A stretch of DNA of 64,000 bases from assembly GCA_009923785.1 (NCBI GenBank), contig RFSV01000001.1, positions 49,116-113,115 of the forward strand, read 5' to 3'. Position numbers and translations under genes: made by a program. Below, piece by piece: positions 8,443 to 17,776 of the stretch. The stretch is from Acidimicrobiia bacterium (GTDB lineage: Bacteria > Actinomycetota > Acidimicrobiia > Acidimicrobiales > Ilumatobacteraceae). Position 1 is the first letter of the stretch. Each line of letters opens with the position of its first letter. The notes beneath the pieces are model-generated. The model did no database searches. It was not told where the DNA came from and was given only the letters and a program-made list of their open reading frames with translations.

Positions 8443-8877
8443 ATGTCACGTGCCCGCCTCGATCCCCGTCGATGGTTCGACCGCATGCAGCCCCAGACTC
8501 TCCAGATAGCCACCTGGCTCCTCTATCTCAACGGGTTCTTCGCTCTCGTCGGCCTGCTTGATCGCTCGGATTGGATCGGTTACGCACGCGTTTCCAAAGG
8601 TTCGCTCGGACTGCTCGTCGGTCTGGCGATCGTCGCCGCGCACGTGCTCTCCGGATTTCTCATGGCGAACGATCGCCGTCTCGGATGGCGGTTCGGACTG
8701 GTGGCGGCCTTCTCTCCGTTCGCTCTGAGATTCTGGGTTCTGTCCGAGCTCGCATACGTCAGCCTCTGGGACAAGATCACCGGTCGCAACACCATCTCGT
8801 TTCTCTTCGAAATCGCACTGTGCGCCCTTCTGCTTCACCCACACAGCCGAGAACACCAGCGCCGCTGGTATCGCTGA
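8443..8877 (+). CDS. Conserved membrane protein, four predicted helices
   Basis: A 144-residue protein not assigned to a functional family. The N-terminus is basic (MSRARLDPRRWFDRM). Hydrophobic segments lie near residues 18-38, 50-70, 80-100 and 112-130. The C-terminus is His/Arg-rich (LLHPHSREHQRRWYR). The ATG start was preferred over a longer upstream frame because the upstream residues are not protein-like and a weak -10 (GAGTCT) lies 6 bases before it. It stands alone between era and the MaoC gene. Confidence 0.6.
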   Translation: MSRARLDPRRWFDRMQPQTLQIATWLLYLNGFFALVGLLDRSDWIGYARVSKGSLGLLVGLAIVAAHVLSGFLMANDRRLGWRFGLVAAFSPFALRFWVLSELAYVSLWDKITGRNTISFLFEIALCALLLHPHSREHQRRWYR

Positions 8878-8923
8878 AATCCCGAGCGAAGCCGTCACCG
8901 TCAGCGAGTACTACGCTCGGGGC

Positions 8924-9382
8924 ATGACACCACGCGTTCTCTCCGGCGCCGACGAGTTGAAAGCAGCCGTCGGCCAGCATCTCGGATACAGCGAATACAT
9001 CGACATCACCCAGGATCGGGTCAACCAGTTCGCCGACGCGACCGGAGACCATCAGTGGATTCATGTCGACGTCGAGCGAGCCAAGTCAGGTCCCTTCGGC
9101 GGTCCGATCGCTCACGGTTATCTGACCTTGTCCCTTGGTCCGATGCTCTACCCGACCGTCGTTCGCGTCGAGGGCTTCTCGATGGGAGTCAATTACGGAG
9201 CGAACAAGGTTCGCTTTCCATCGCCCGTGCCAGTCGGTTCTCGCCTTCGACTCGGTGTCAAACTTCTCGACGTCGAAGACGTGTCGGGTGGCGTTCAGAT
9301 GACGATGGAGTTCACGTTCGAATGCGAGGGCTCGAGCAAACCCTCCTGCGTGGCCGAGATCATCTTCCGCAGTTTCTTCTGA
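8924..9382 (+). CDS. MaoC-like (R)-specific enoyl-CoA hydratase
   Basis: A hotdog-fold hydratase of 152 residues. The hydratase-2 motif is clear: QFADATGDHQWIHVD (about 37-51) followed by GPFGGPIAHGYLTLSL (about 57-72), giving the catalytic Asp/His pair. It adds water to trans-2-enoyl-CoA, in beta-oxidation or side-chain catabolism. The ATG lies 6 bases after TACGCT (8912-8917), so it is probably leaderless. The neighbouring F420 oxidoreductase, acyl-CoA synthetase and acyl-CoA dehydrogenase point to acyl-CoA degradation; the substrate is unknown. Confidence 0.88.
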   Translation: MTPRVLSGADELKAAVGQHLGYSEYIDITQDRVNQFADATGDHQWIHVDVERAKSGPFGGPIAHGYLTLSLGPMLYPTVVRVEGFSMGVNYGANKVRFPSPVPVGSRLRLGVKLLDVEDVSGGVQMTMEFTFECEGSSKPSCVAEIIFRSFF

Positions 9383-9403
9383 CGCCATCCGCGGCGCTTC
9401 GAC

Positions 9404-10399
9404 TCAACGGAATCGAGGCATGACCTCGGTGGCGAGCAACTCCATGGACTCGGTGTCCGGGTAGTCGGCGCACCACGGAATGAAGCCACGACAGCCGGCT
9501 GCCATATATGAGCCGATCTTGTCAGCGACCTGATCCGGTGTTCCGACCAAGTTCCCCGACCGCCAGCTCTCGACGTCTTCGCCCCACAGGCTGCGCGATC
9601 CCGCTGATGCGACCTCGCCGTCCGTTCGCCTGATGAACACCTCGGGCGACCACGTCATGCGAATCTCCCCGGGGTCGCGGCCGATTCGCTCGCAATGCGT
9701 CCAGAGAATGTCCCGTTTACGGATCCACTCGTCGAGCCGACCGCCGAAATTCGAACAGTCGGCGTGTTCGGCCACCACGCGCAGTGTCAGCTGCTCGCCT
9801 CCACCACCGATCAGAATCGGCGGTCGGGGATTTTGGAGTGGCTTCGGATCGCAGTTGGCCCGAACGACCTCGTAGTACTTGCCTTTGAAGGTGGTCTCTC
9901 GCTCCGTCCACATCGATCGCACGATCTCGACGCTCTCACGCAGCATGCCGATTCGGTCCTTGGGTTGCGGAAACTCGAATCCGTAGGCGCGGTATTCGTT
10001 CTCGTACCACCCAGCTCCGATTCCCCATTCGACCCGACCACCTGACACCACGTCCAGAGTCGAAGTGATCTTCGCGAGGAGGGCAGGATTTCGATAGCTG
10101 TTGCAGCCGACCATCTGTCCGAGCCGAACACGCTTCGTCAATTGACTGAGAGCCGACAGGGTCGTCCAACATTCGAATACGGCCTCGTGCGAGGGGCGTG
10201 GGACGTTGTGAAAGTGGTCGTAGAGCCAGATGGAGTCGTACCCGAGCTCGTCGGCCAGTGTCGCCACCCGGACCGTTCGATCCCATTTGGCCGAGGCCCC
10301 GTCGATGCCCGACAACTCCATCTTCCATCCCTGCGGGGCAAAGACCCCGAACACGATGCCGTCCGGTGAATTCCCGGCGACAGGCGAGGTCTCGATCAC
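9404..10399 (-). CDS. LLM-class F420-dependent oxidoreductase
   Basis: A bacterial luciferase-like TIM-barrel flavoenzyme of 331 residues, of the kind that uses F420 in actinobacteria. Recognisable segments are DELGYDSIWLYDHFHN, the central VVSGGRVEWGIGAGWYENEY and PPILIGGGGEQLTLRVVAEHAD. The GTG start is 6 bases after TAGGGT on the minus strand (10411-10406), fixing the N-terminus. A homologue of this set is usually annotated TIGR03560; the substrate cannot be read from sequence. It is convergent with the MaoC gene and divergent from the acyl-CoA synthetase. Confidence 0.85.
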   Translation of the reverse strand: MIETSPVAGNSPDGIVFGVFAPQGWKMELSGIDGASAKWDRTVRVATLADELGYDSIWLYDHFHNVPRPSHEAVFECWTTLSALSQLTKRVRLGQMVGCNSYRNPALLAKITSTLDVVSGGRVEWGIGAGWYENEYRAYGFEFPQPKDRIGMLRESVEIVRSMWTERETTFKGKYYEVVRANCDPKPLQNPRPPILIGGGGEQLTLRVVAEHADCSNFGGRLDEWIRKRDILWTHCERIGRDPGEIRMTWSPEVFIRRTDGEVASAGSRSLWGEDVESWRSGNLVGTPDQVADKIGSYMAAGCRGFIPWCADYPDTESMELLATEVMPRFR

Positions 10400-10486
10400 G
10401 TCAACACCCTAATCAAGTGGCTCTCCAGCTTTCCGATCGCTCGGCTTGATGCGAGAAGGACTGCACATTTTCCCTATCGTCTGCTC

Positions 10487-12100
10487 GTGAACGAATTCAC
10501 GGTCGGTGAGATCCACGAGGCAATAGCAGCGACGCGTCCCGACGAGGAGTGCCTCGTCTTTCGCGATCGGCGCCTCACCTGGTCCGAGATCACCGAGCGA
10601 ACTCGCCGACTCGGCAACTACCTACGATCGCGAGGGCTTGGTTGCCACACCGAACGCTCTCGTCTTGCTCCTCACGAAAGCGGCCAGGATCACCTGGCGA
10701 TCTATCTGCACAACGGGAACGAGTATCTCGAGAGCATGTTGGCCGCGTTCAAATCGCGCGTCGTCCCGTTCAACGTCAACTATCGCTACGTCGCCGAAGA
10801 ACTCGTCTATCTGCTGAATGACTCGTCGGCGACGGCCATCGTCTTCCACTCGTCATTCGCGACGACTCTCGCCCAGGTTCGAGATCTCACCCCGAAACTC
10901 GACGTGCTGATCCAGGTTCCTGACGCGAGCAACGCGCCTCTTCTCGATGGAGCAGTGTGGTACGACGATGCCCTCGCGACCTCGAGCTCCGAGCCGCTTC
11001 CCCCGTCATCTCCTGACGACCTCTACATCTTGTACACCGGGGGAACCACGGGGATGCCCAAAGGGGTCATGTGGCGTCAGGCGGACGCGTTGACGGAGTG
11101 CTTCGCCGGCTCTCGCGAAGCGTCGTCGATTCCCGAATTCGTAGCAGCCGCCACCGGACGACGGGCTCTGATTCCGCCGCCGTTCATGCACGGTGCCGGA
11201 CACTGGCTCAGCTTCGGAACGTGGAACGCCGGCGGAACTGTTTTCGTCCCATCGGTTCCCGAACGGCTCGACCCGGTCGATATCTGGACGATCGTCGAAC
11301 GGGAACGGATCGACTTTCTTCTCATCGTTGGAGATGCCTTTGGGCGACCCTTGCTCGACGAGCTCGACCGGAACTCCTACGACATTTCGAGCCTCGCGGT
11401 GCTGATATCGGGAGGGGCGGCCTTGTCGGCGCACATGAAGGAAGAGTTCCTTCGCCATCATCCGACACTCACGATCCTCGACGGTCTCGGCTCGTCGGAA
11501 GCCGGTGGCCAGCTCCAACATCTCTCGACCGGCGGCAACGCGTCCACGGGAACCTTCCCATTGGCACCGAACAACCATGTCCTCGACGAGAACCTCGCCC
11601 GGATCGTCCAGCCCGGCGACGACCACGTGGGCTGGCTGGCGAAGAGCGGTCGACTCGCCCTCGGGTACCTCGGTGACCCAGACAAGACCGCACGTACGTA
11701 CCCCGTGATCGATGGCATTCGCTACGTGGTCCCGGGTGACCGTGCCGTTCTCCTCGCTGACAACACGGTTGAACTGCGAGGGCGAGATTCGGTGACCATC
11801 AATTCGGGTGGCGAGAAGATCTTTGCCGAGGAGGTCGAGGCGGCGATCAAACCCCATCCGTCCGTGTTCGACTGCGTGGTGGCCGGTCGGCGCAGCGAAC
11901 GGTGGGGAAACGAAGTGGTAGCCGTCGTTCAACTTCGTCCCGGCAGCACCGTCACTCACGACGAATTGAACGCCGAAGCGGCCCGCCACATCGCTCGCTA
12001 CAAACTCCCCAAGGACTACGTCTTCGTCGAGCAGATCGTGAGGTCGCCTTCTGGCAAAGCCGACTACCGCTGGGCCAAGAGTGTCGTCGACCCGACGTAG
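10487..12100 (+). CDS. Acyl-CoA synthetase (AMP-forming), FadD family
   Basis: Activates a carboxylic acid as acyl-AMP and transfers it to CoA. In the 537-residue protein the P-loop motif LYTGGTTGMPKGVMWRQ is at 182-198. A FDGLGSSEAGG-type A5 segment follows near 325, then the A8 hinge (GRDSVTINSGGEKIFAEEVE) and an A10 Lys (SGKADYRW). The GTG start is 6 bases after TATCGT (10475-10480). A paralogue of the same subfamily lies at 56831-58459. It is convergent with an acyl-CoA dehydrogenase, so a fatty acid or sterol side-chain substrate is plausible. Confidence 0.88.
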   Translation: MNEFTVGEIHEAIAATRPDEECLVFRDRRLTWSEITERTRRLGNYLRSRGLGCHTERSRLAPHESGQDHLAIYLHNGNEYLESMLAAFKSRVVPFNVNYRYVAEELVYLLNDSSATAIVFHSSFATTLAQVRDLTPKLDVLIQVPDASNAPLLDGAVWYDDALATSSSEPLPPSSPDDLYILYTGGTTGMPKGVMWRQADALTECFAGSREASSIPEFVAAATGRRALIPPPFMHGAGHWLSFGTWNAGGTVFVPSVPERLDPVDIWTIVERERIDFLLIVGDAFGRPLLDELDRNSYDISSLAVLISGGAALSAHMKEEFLRHHPTLTILDGLGSSEAGGQLQHLSTGGNASTGTFPLAPNNHVLDENLARIVQPGDDHVGWLAKSGRLALGYLGDPDKTARTYPVIDGIRYVVPGDRAVLLADNTVELRGRDSVTINSGGEKIFAEEVEAAIKPHPSVFDCVVAGRRSERWGNEVVAVVQLRPGSTVTHDELNAEAARHIARYKLPKDYVFVEQIVRSPSGKADYRWAKSVVDPT

Positions 12101-12103
12101 CGA

Positions 12104-13342
12104 TCAGACGGGAAGATCGCCAGTGGCCAATCGAGTGCTCCCGACGTCGGTGTAGGACTTGATCGTGTTCTCGGCGATGCGCATCTGGTGAATCTCGTCG
12201 GCCCCGTCGGCGAAACGCGCCCAACGCGCGTGTTGGAGCATGTTGGCCAGAGGAGTGTCGGTCGAGTAGCCAAGGGCACCGTGCACCTGAATGGCGCGGT
12301 CGATGATTCGATTGAGACTGTTGGCGACGAAGTGTTTGGCCATCGACACCTCGGTGCGGAAATCGTCGCCTCGGTCGATCTTGTACGCAGCATGGAGCAC
12401 CATGAGTTTGCACTGGTACAACTCCATCGCCGAATCGGCGATCATCCACTGCACACCTTGTTTCTCAGCGAGATACGAGCCATGCGAGTAACGCTTCAGG
12501 GAGCGGTCGACCATCATGTCGAGGGCCGTCTCGGCCTGGGCGATCCATCGCATGCAATGGGCCAGTCGGGCCGGGCCGAGTCGATACTGCCCGAGTCGGT
12601 GACCGTTACCGCGTCCGCCCAGGATCTGCGCATCGTGAACTCGTAGGTCTTCGATCACGATTTCGCTGTGACCTCCAGGCCCGTGCATGGTTTCGACTTC
12701 ACGGACGTTGTTCCAACCCTCGGTCGGCAGATCGACGATGAACGCCGTGTTCGCTCCCCGCGAGCCCTCGGGGACGTCCATTTCCGTGCGAGCGATGAGG
12801 ATGGCGAACTTGGCCCGATTGGCCCCGGAGATGAACCATTTGTGCCCGTTGATGATCCACTCGTCTCCATCCTTGATGGCGTGAGTGCGGATCAGCGTCG
12901 GGTCGGATCCGGCCACCTCGGGCTCGGTCATGGCGAAGCACGAGGAGCTGACCCCGTCGCACAGTGGCTTCAGATACTTCTGCTTCTGCTCGTCGGTTCC
13001 CCAATGAACCAACGTGTGCATGTTTCCTTCGTCGGGCGCCTGGCAATTGAGGACCCACGGGCCCACACGCGTGCGGGCGGCTTCGGCCTGAACCATGGCC
13101 AAGGCGACGTGGCCAAGACCCATACCACCCCATTCCTTGGGCATGTGAGGAAGCCACAAACCTTCCGACACCGCGAGCTTGCGCAATCTGATCAGCTCAC
13201 CCACGTACGCACGATGAGCGTCGGCGTCCATCTCCTCTCGATGTCCGAACGGCTCGATGGCCGGCCGGATGTGGCCGTCCACGAAGTCGCGAACTCGGCG
13301 TCGGATGTCCTCGTGCTCTGGTGACAAGGTGAAGTCGATCAT
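12104..13342 (-). CDS. Acyl-CoA dehydrogenase
   Basis: An FAD flavoenzyme that introduces the alpha-beta double bond in acyl-CoA and passes electrons to ETF. The 412-residue protein has CFAMTEPEVAGSDPTLI and WIINGHKWFISGA (the two ACAD signatures) and ends with VHGALGYSTDTPLANMLQHARWARFADGADEIHQ. The start MIDFTLSPEHEDIRRR was chosen over a longer frame because it matches family N-termini and a G-rich stretch (GGGGG) precedes it. It belongs to the larger ACAD subgroup near FadE/ACAD10-11 type enzymes; chain-length specificity is unknown. It ends three bases after the convergent acyl-CoA synthetase. Confidence 0.88.
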   Translation of the reverse strand: MIDFTLSPEHEDIRRRVRDFVDGHIRPAIEPFGHREEMDADAHRAYVGELIRLRKLAVSEGLWLPHMPKEWGGMGLGHVALAMVQAEAARTRVGPWVLNCQAPDEGNMHTLVHWGTDEQKQKYLKPLCDGVSSSCFAMTEPEVAGSDPTLIRTHAIKDGDEWIINGHKWFISGANRAKFAILIARTEMDVPEGSRGANTAFIVDLPTEGWNNVREVETMHGPGGHSEIVIEDLRVHDAQILGGRGNGHRLGQYRLGPARLAHCMRWIAQAETALDMMVDRSLKRYSHGSYLAEKQGVQWMIADSAMELYQCKLMVLHAAYKIDRGDDFRTEVSMAKHFVANSLNRIIDRAIQVHGALGYSTDTPLANMLQHARWARFADGADEIHQMRIAENTIKSYTDVGSTRLATGDLPV

Positions 13343-13455
13343 TGCAAATACCCCCACGGGCCGACCGGTGTCGTCCCGACCCCATTCTGACCAGCCGTGA
13401 CCCCTGTCGGCGACCCGAGAGGCACGCGATGGATTCGGCCCCTTAGCCTGACGGC

Positions 13456-14163
13456 GTGACGAGCGATCGAGCATGGGACACCCCTGATCTGCCGACCGGT
13501 GGCGAGAAGGTCACCGCCGTCCGGTCCATGTTCGACGCCATTGCCCCCCGTTACGACATGGTCAATCGCATCATGACCTTCCGCCTCGACGTGCGCTGGC
13601 GCAAAAAGGCCGTGGCCGAGCTGCGACTTCCGTCGGGCAGCCGCGTGATCGATCTGGCCAGCGGCACCGGCGACCTGTGCATCGATCTACGTCGGGCCGG
13701 ACTTCATCCCTTGTCCTTCGACCTGAGTTTCGGAATGCTGGCCGCCGATCGATCGCACGCTCCTCGATCGCAGGCCGACGTCCTCCGTCTTCCTCTCGCC
13801 GGGGCGTCGGTCGACGGGGCCACGTGCGGTTTCGCTCTGCGGAATCTTGTCGACCTGCCGGCCTTTTTCGACGAGTTGGCCCGGGTGGTTCGACAGGGCG
13901 GGCGAATCGCTCTCCTCGACGTGGGGGTCCCGAGAAATCGTCTCGTGCGATTCGGCCACGGCTTCTATTTCGGCAAAGTGGTTCCGAGAATCGGAGGACT
14001 TCTGTCCGACGGTGCGGCCTATCGATACCTACCGAAGAGCGTTGCGTACCTGCCCGAAGCCGATGTCATGGTCGAACAATTGAAGTCGGCAGGGTTCTCC
14101 GATGCCCAGCACCGAACTTTCTCGGGCGGGATCACCCAACTCTTGACCGCCACCCGGGATTGA
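13456..14163 (+). CDS. menG: Demethylmenaquinone methyltransferase
   Basis: SAM-dependent C-methylation of demethylmenaquinone, the last menaquinone step. The 235-residue protein has FDAIAPRYDMVNRIMTFRLD (UbiE/COQ5 signature 1), motif I VIDLASGTGDL and the characteristic ALRNLVDL segment. The GTG start is 6 bases after TAGCCT (13444-13449). menF starts 4 bases after the stop, forming a two-gene operon that opens the menaquinone block. As no ubiquinone genes are seen, the MenG role is preferred over UbiE. Confidence 0.93.
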   Translation: MTSDRAWDTPDLPTGGEKVTAVRSMFDAIAPRYDMVNRIMTFRLDVRWRKKAVAELRLPSGSRVIDLASGTGDLCIDLRRAGLHPLSFDLSFGMLAADRSHAPRSQADVLRLPLAGASVDGATCGFALRNLVDLPAFFDELARVVRQGGRIALLDVGVPRNRLVRFGHGFYFGKVVPRIGGLLSDGAAYRYLPKSVAYLPEADVMVEQLKSAGFSDAQHRTFSGGITQLLTATRD

Positions 14164-14167
14164 TTCC

Positions 14168-15349
14168 GTGCACGCGCGAACGACAAGCCTCGAACGCGAC
14201 GTCGATCTGAACGACATTGCACGAGGCGACGGATATCTCTTCGTTCGCGACGGGATCGGATTCGCCGGACGACAGGTCGCCGCCCGAGTCGACCCCTCCG
14301 AGGCTCTCGATGTACTGCGAACAATCGACCATGACGACGAATCGAACGGCGAGGCCGGACCAATCGCCTTCGGTTCCCTCCCCTTCCTCGAATCCGACGG
14401 CGGTTACTTGGTGATACCGCACGTGGTCGTGCGCAAGACCGAGTCCGGTCGCACGTGGCTGACGACCATCGGTGACGCAAACGTCGACGATCTCCTCCCT
14501 TTGTCGAGACCGACGCCGACGTCCTCACGTTTCGTGGTGGAGCCCGTTCTCCCTGTGGAGCGCTATCGATCAGCAGTCGAGGCGGCCCGTGACGCGGTGC
14601 GACGGGGAGATCTCGTGAAGGCCGTGATCGCACGGGAACTGATGGTGACTTCCGACGACCCGATCGACGTACACGCCGTTCTGCTTCGACTGAGAGCCTC
14701 CTTCGGCTCGAGTTATCGCTATTCGTTCGACGGCCTCATCGGCGCGTCACCCGAGCTCCTCGTCTCGATCAGCGATGACATGGTTCGATCCCATCCACTC
14801 GCCGGCACCACTCCCCGAACCGGCGATCCCGAGGTCGATGCCGAACTGGGCCGAGCACTCGTGGACAGCGTGAAGGACCAGATCGAGCATCGCGTCGTGA
14901 TCGACGTCGTCCACGACACTCTTCTCCCGTATTGCAGCTACCTCGACTGGGAACCGGAGCCGTCCCTCGTTCCCGTAGCCAACGTGCAACATCTCGGAAC
15001 CCTCGTCGAGGGCCGTCTCGGAGATCCGCGACCTGACTCTTTGTCTCTGGCTCGACGCCTCTGTCCGACCCCCGCCCTTGGCGGCCACCCACGGGACGAA
15101 GCGTTACAGCTGATCGAGAAGGTCGAGGGGTTCCCGAGAGGCCGATACGGCGGTGCAGTGGGTTGGGTCGATGCCTCGGGCAACGGCGTCTGGGCCGTCA
15201 CCATTCGTTGCGCCGAGTTCTCCGACGACCGTCGTCGAGCTCGACTGGTGGCCGGCGGCGGAATCGTGGCCGACTCCGATCCCGATGCCGAGCTGGCCGA
15301 GACTCAGGCGAAGTTCCAGGCGATGTTGTCGGCGATCGTCCGCGCCTGA
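14168..15349 (+). CDS. menF: Isochorismate synthase
   Basis: Converts chorismate to isochorismate, the first committed menaquinone step. The 393 residues include a poorly conserved N-terminal half and the chorismate-binding domain with the Lys of KAVIARELMV, SPELLVS, HPLAGTTPRTGD, SVKDQIEHRVVIDV and ETQAKFQAML near the end. The GTG start follows menG by 4 bases. A trpE or salicylate synthase is excluded by context: menD is convergent and abuts it directly. Confidence 0.93.
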   Translation: MHARTTSLERDVDLNDIARGDGYLFVRDGIGFAGRQVAARVDPSEALDVLRTIDHDDESNGEAGPIAFGSLPFLESDGGYLVIPHVVVRKTESGRTWLTTIGDANVDDLLPLSRPTPTSSRFVVEPVLPVERYRSAVEAARDAVRRGDLVKAVIARELMVTSDDPIDVHAVLLRLRASFGSSYRYSFDGLIGASPELLVSISDDMVRSHPLAGTTPRTGDPEVDAELGRALVDSVKDQIEHRVVIDVVHDTLLPYCSYLDWEPEPSLVPVANVQHLGTLVEGRLGDPRPDSLSLARRLCPTPALGGHPRDEALQLIEKVEGFPRGRYGGAVGWVDASGNGVWAVTIRCAEFSDDRRRARLVAGGGIVADSDPDAELAETQAKFQAMLSAIVRA

Positions 15350-17032
15350 TCAACGGCCGTCGCGGAGTGCGTCGGCTACCGCTTTGTGCATGTCACGATG
15401 AGCGGCGACGTCTCGTTCACGATCGGTCTTCACCACAGTCACGTGAGGTCCGATCGTTTCCGCCCCCGCCTGCACGTCGTCACGAGTCCGGGCGACTCGC
15501 GCAGTGAGTCCGTGTGCAGTGGCCAACATCGCAAAATCGGTTCCATGGGGCGTGCCGTACAAGAGCTCGAACGACCGGGGGTCGACCACGGTCTTTTGCG
15601 GTAGATGATGAAAGATCCCACCGCCGTCGTTGTCGACGACCAAGATACGAAGATCGAGCCCTCGGCGAGCCAAAGCGGCCAGTGACGACGAGTCGTGAAG
15701 TGTCGCTACGTCCCCGATCACGACCCCGACCGGACCGCTGTGCTCGGTGGCGACTCCGATCGCAGTGGCGATCACTCCATCGATACCGTTCGCTCCGCGG
15801 TTGCTGAACACTCGCCGAGTGCCGAGGGGTCCGCCGAACCACTCGAGATCACGAATCGGCATCGACGACGAGACCACGATCGCCGTGTCGTCGGGGAGAC
15901 TTCGAACGAAAGCCACCACTGAGCTCGCGCCAGTCGGTTCATTACTCCTCAGCACGCGATCGATCGCGTCTCGAGCCCGATCTTCCGCTTCGCCCCAACG
16001 CCTCGTCCACATCGGCTCGGGTTCTGCGAGGTCGACGAACACCGACACCAATTCGTCAGCGTCGCAAACGATTCGTTCGGCAATTGCTCGATCGGGGTCG
16101 AAGACACGTCCATCAGGCGACACATGTATCTGGCGTACGTGGTGACGCGCCATCCACTGGCCAAGCACCTTCGAGGCCGGCGGATCACCCACCCTCACGA
16201 CGAGATCGGGAATCTCTTCATCGGCGAAATCCTGATCGCGAACGAGCGAATCGAAGTGAGTGACGACGGATGTCGAGTCGCGAACTCGTGACTCGGCGAC
16301 GACCGGCCACCCACGACGGACTGCGGCGTCGACGATCTCTTTCGTCGTGCCGCGTCCGGCGACGAGCAACGGCCGGGCGACCGACCATTCCGCGACGAGT
16401 CGCCGTCGCGTCTCCTCGGCGAGCGGACGACGCAGGTCGTGAGCGAGCACCGTGTCGAGAGGAGGCGGGAGTTCGCCCGATACTCCGACCAGTGGTTCGC
16501 GGAACGGAAGGTTCAGGTGAACGGCCCCGCTCGGAAGACGCCGAGCTTCGAGAACACACCGTTGCGCCAGCTCGCGCCACGATGAGGCCGATGTCATGGT
16601 CGGCACTCCGGGATCGTGGAACCAATGCGCTGCTCCTCCGTACAAGTTGTCCTGACGGATCGTCTGGGGAGCTCCCACCCCTTGGAGTTCGGGCGGACGA
16701 TCGGCCGTCACGACGACCATGGGAACGCCGGCCAAATCGGCTTCCACGACTGCGGCATGAAAATGCGTGGCTGCCGTACCACTAGTGCACAGCAGAAGGC
16801 TCGGTCGACCCGAGCGCAGCCCGGCGCCGAGTGCTGCGAAAGCCGCGGACCGCTCGTCGTGGAAGACGTGAAGTGCGATCCGCTCGTCAGCCGCCAAGGC
16901 CAGTGCAACAGGCGTCGACCGTGAACCCGGCGCGACGAAGGCGCTCCTCACCCCACAACGAATCCACTCGTCGACCAAAGTGCCACAAAAAGTGGCCTGT
17001 ACGTCGGCTGTCGGCGCGTCGACGGCTGTCAT
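15350..17032 (-). CDS. menD: 2-succinyl-5-enolpyruvyl-6-hydroxy-3-cyclohexene-1-carboxylate synthase
   Basis: A ThDP enzyme joining isochorismate and 2-oxoglutarate. In 560 residues: the pyrimidine-binding part with VAPGSRSTPVALAL and FHDERSAAFAALG (catalytic Glu), a central domain, and the ThDP/Mg motif VVIGDVATLHDSSSL followed by VVDNDGGGIFHHLPQ. The ATG lies 8 bases after a minus-strand TAGCGT (17046-17041). It shares a short divergent promoter region with the DsbA-like gene and is tail-to-tail with menF. Confidence 0.95.
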   Translation of the reverse strand: MTAVDAPTADVQATFCGTLVDEWIRCGVRSAFVAPGSRSTPVALALAADERIALHVFHDERSAAFAALGAGLRSGRPSLLLCTSGTAATHFHAAVVEADLAGVPMVVVTADRPPELQGVGAPQTIRQDNLYGGAAHWFHDPGVPTMTSASSWRELAQRCVLEARRLPSGAVHLNLPFREPLVGVSGELPPPLDTVLAHDLRRPLAEETRRRLVAEWSVARPLLVAGRGTTKEIVDAAVRRGWPVVAESRVRDSTSVVTHFDSLVRDQDFADEEIPDLVVRVGDPPASKVLGQWMARHHVRQIHVSPDGRVFDPDRAIAERIVCDADELVSVFVDLAEPEPMWTRRWGEAEDRARDAIDRVLRSNEPTGASSVVAFVRSLPDDTAIVVSSSMPIRDLEWFGGPLGTRRVFSNRGANGIDGVIATAIGVATEHSGPVGVVIGDVATLHDSSSLAALARRGLDLRILVVDNDGGGIFHHLPQKTVVDPRSFELLYGTPHGTDFAMLATAHGLTARVARTRDDVQAGAETIGPHVTVVKTDRERDVAAHRDMHKAVADALRDGR

Positions 17033-17107
17033 CGTTGGGAACGCTACGAGGATTCGGGACGAGTCCGTCGACTCCGAACGTGTCAGGTGGCCAATTAGGG
17101 TGGTCCT
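17033..17107. promoter_or_regulatory. Divergent menD / dsbA-like promoters
   Basis: In 75 bases two back-to-back promoters can be read: TAGCGT at 17046-17041 for menD (8-base gap to ATG) and TAGGGT at 17096-17101 for the DsbA-like gene (6-base gap to GTG). Both messages would be essentially leaderless. No operator palindrome stands out. Confidence 0.5.
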
Positions 17108-17776
17108 GTGGCGAAGGTCCTACAGGTCGAGATCTGGTCGGATGTGATCTGCCCATGGTGTTACATCGGGAAACGTCGTTTCGAGCGAGCACTCGACGCA
17201 CTGAAGGCCAGCGACGACCCGGTCGAGATATCGGTCGTGTATCGGGCCTACCAACTCGATCCCTCGGCACCCAGGGATCGGTCCACTCCCGCTCGAGAGG
17301 GGTACGCCAAGAAATTCGGCGGAACCGAGCGTGCCGATGCCATCATCGAGCACCTCACGCGAACAGCGGCCGAGGACGGTCTCGATTTCCGTATGGACAT
17401 CGCCCAGCGATCCAACACGCTTCTCGCCCACCGACTCCTCTGGTGGGCAGGTACACGGGCCGACGGATCACAACACGTGCTGAAAGAAGCGTTGCTCGAG
17501 GCATATTTCATTAAGGGTCAGCACGTCGGCGATCGCGACACTCTGGCCGAAATCGCGGCGCCGATCCTGGGCATCTCACGCGAGCAGATCTTCGACTTCC
17601 TCGACTCCGATTCGGGTATCGGTGAAGTCAATCAAGAACTCGCCGCGGCGGCCAGCCATGGCATCACGGGAGTCCCCACGTACGTCATCGATGGCCAGTG
17701 GGCCATTCCTGGTGCGCAGGACTCCGACACGTTCGAGCGCGTTCTTCGTCGTGCCGCGTCTCGTGTCGATGGATGA
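17108..17776 (+). CDS. DsbA/FrnE-family thiol oxidoreductase
   Basis: A cytoplasmic thioredoxin-fold protein of 222 residues with the active site CPWC (SDVICPWCYIGKRRFERAL, about 9-27), an alpha-helical insert and the cis-Pro loop GITGVPTYVIDGQWAIPGAQ near 185-204. No signal peptide is present, which fits the FrnE branch rather than periplasmic DsbA. The GTG is 6 bases after TAGGGT. The menH start overlaps its stop by a few bases, so it appears to be co-transcribed with a menaquinone gene; a link to quinone metabolism is only contextual. Confidence 0.85.
   Translation: MAKVLQVEIWSDVICPWCYIGKRRFERALDALKASDDPVEISVVYRAYQLDPSAPRDRSTPAREGYAKKFGGTERADAIIEHLTRTAAEDGLDFRMDIAQRSNTLLAHRLLWWAGTRADGSQHVLKEALLEAYFIKGQHVGDRDTLAEIAAPILGISREQIFDFLDSDSGIGEVNQELAAAASHGITGVPTYVIDGQWAIPGAQDSDTFERVLRRAASRVDG

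Noticed and set aside
11006..11989. Long minus-strand frame opposite the acyl-CoA synthetase
   Set aside because: Composition of a shadow frame; the plus strand has all AMP-ligase motifs and a promoter.
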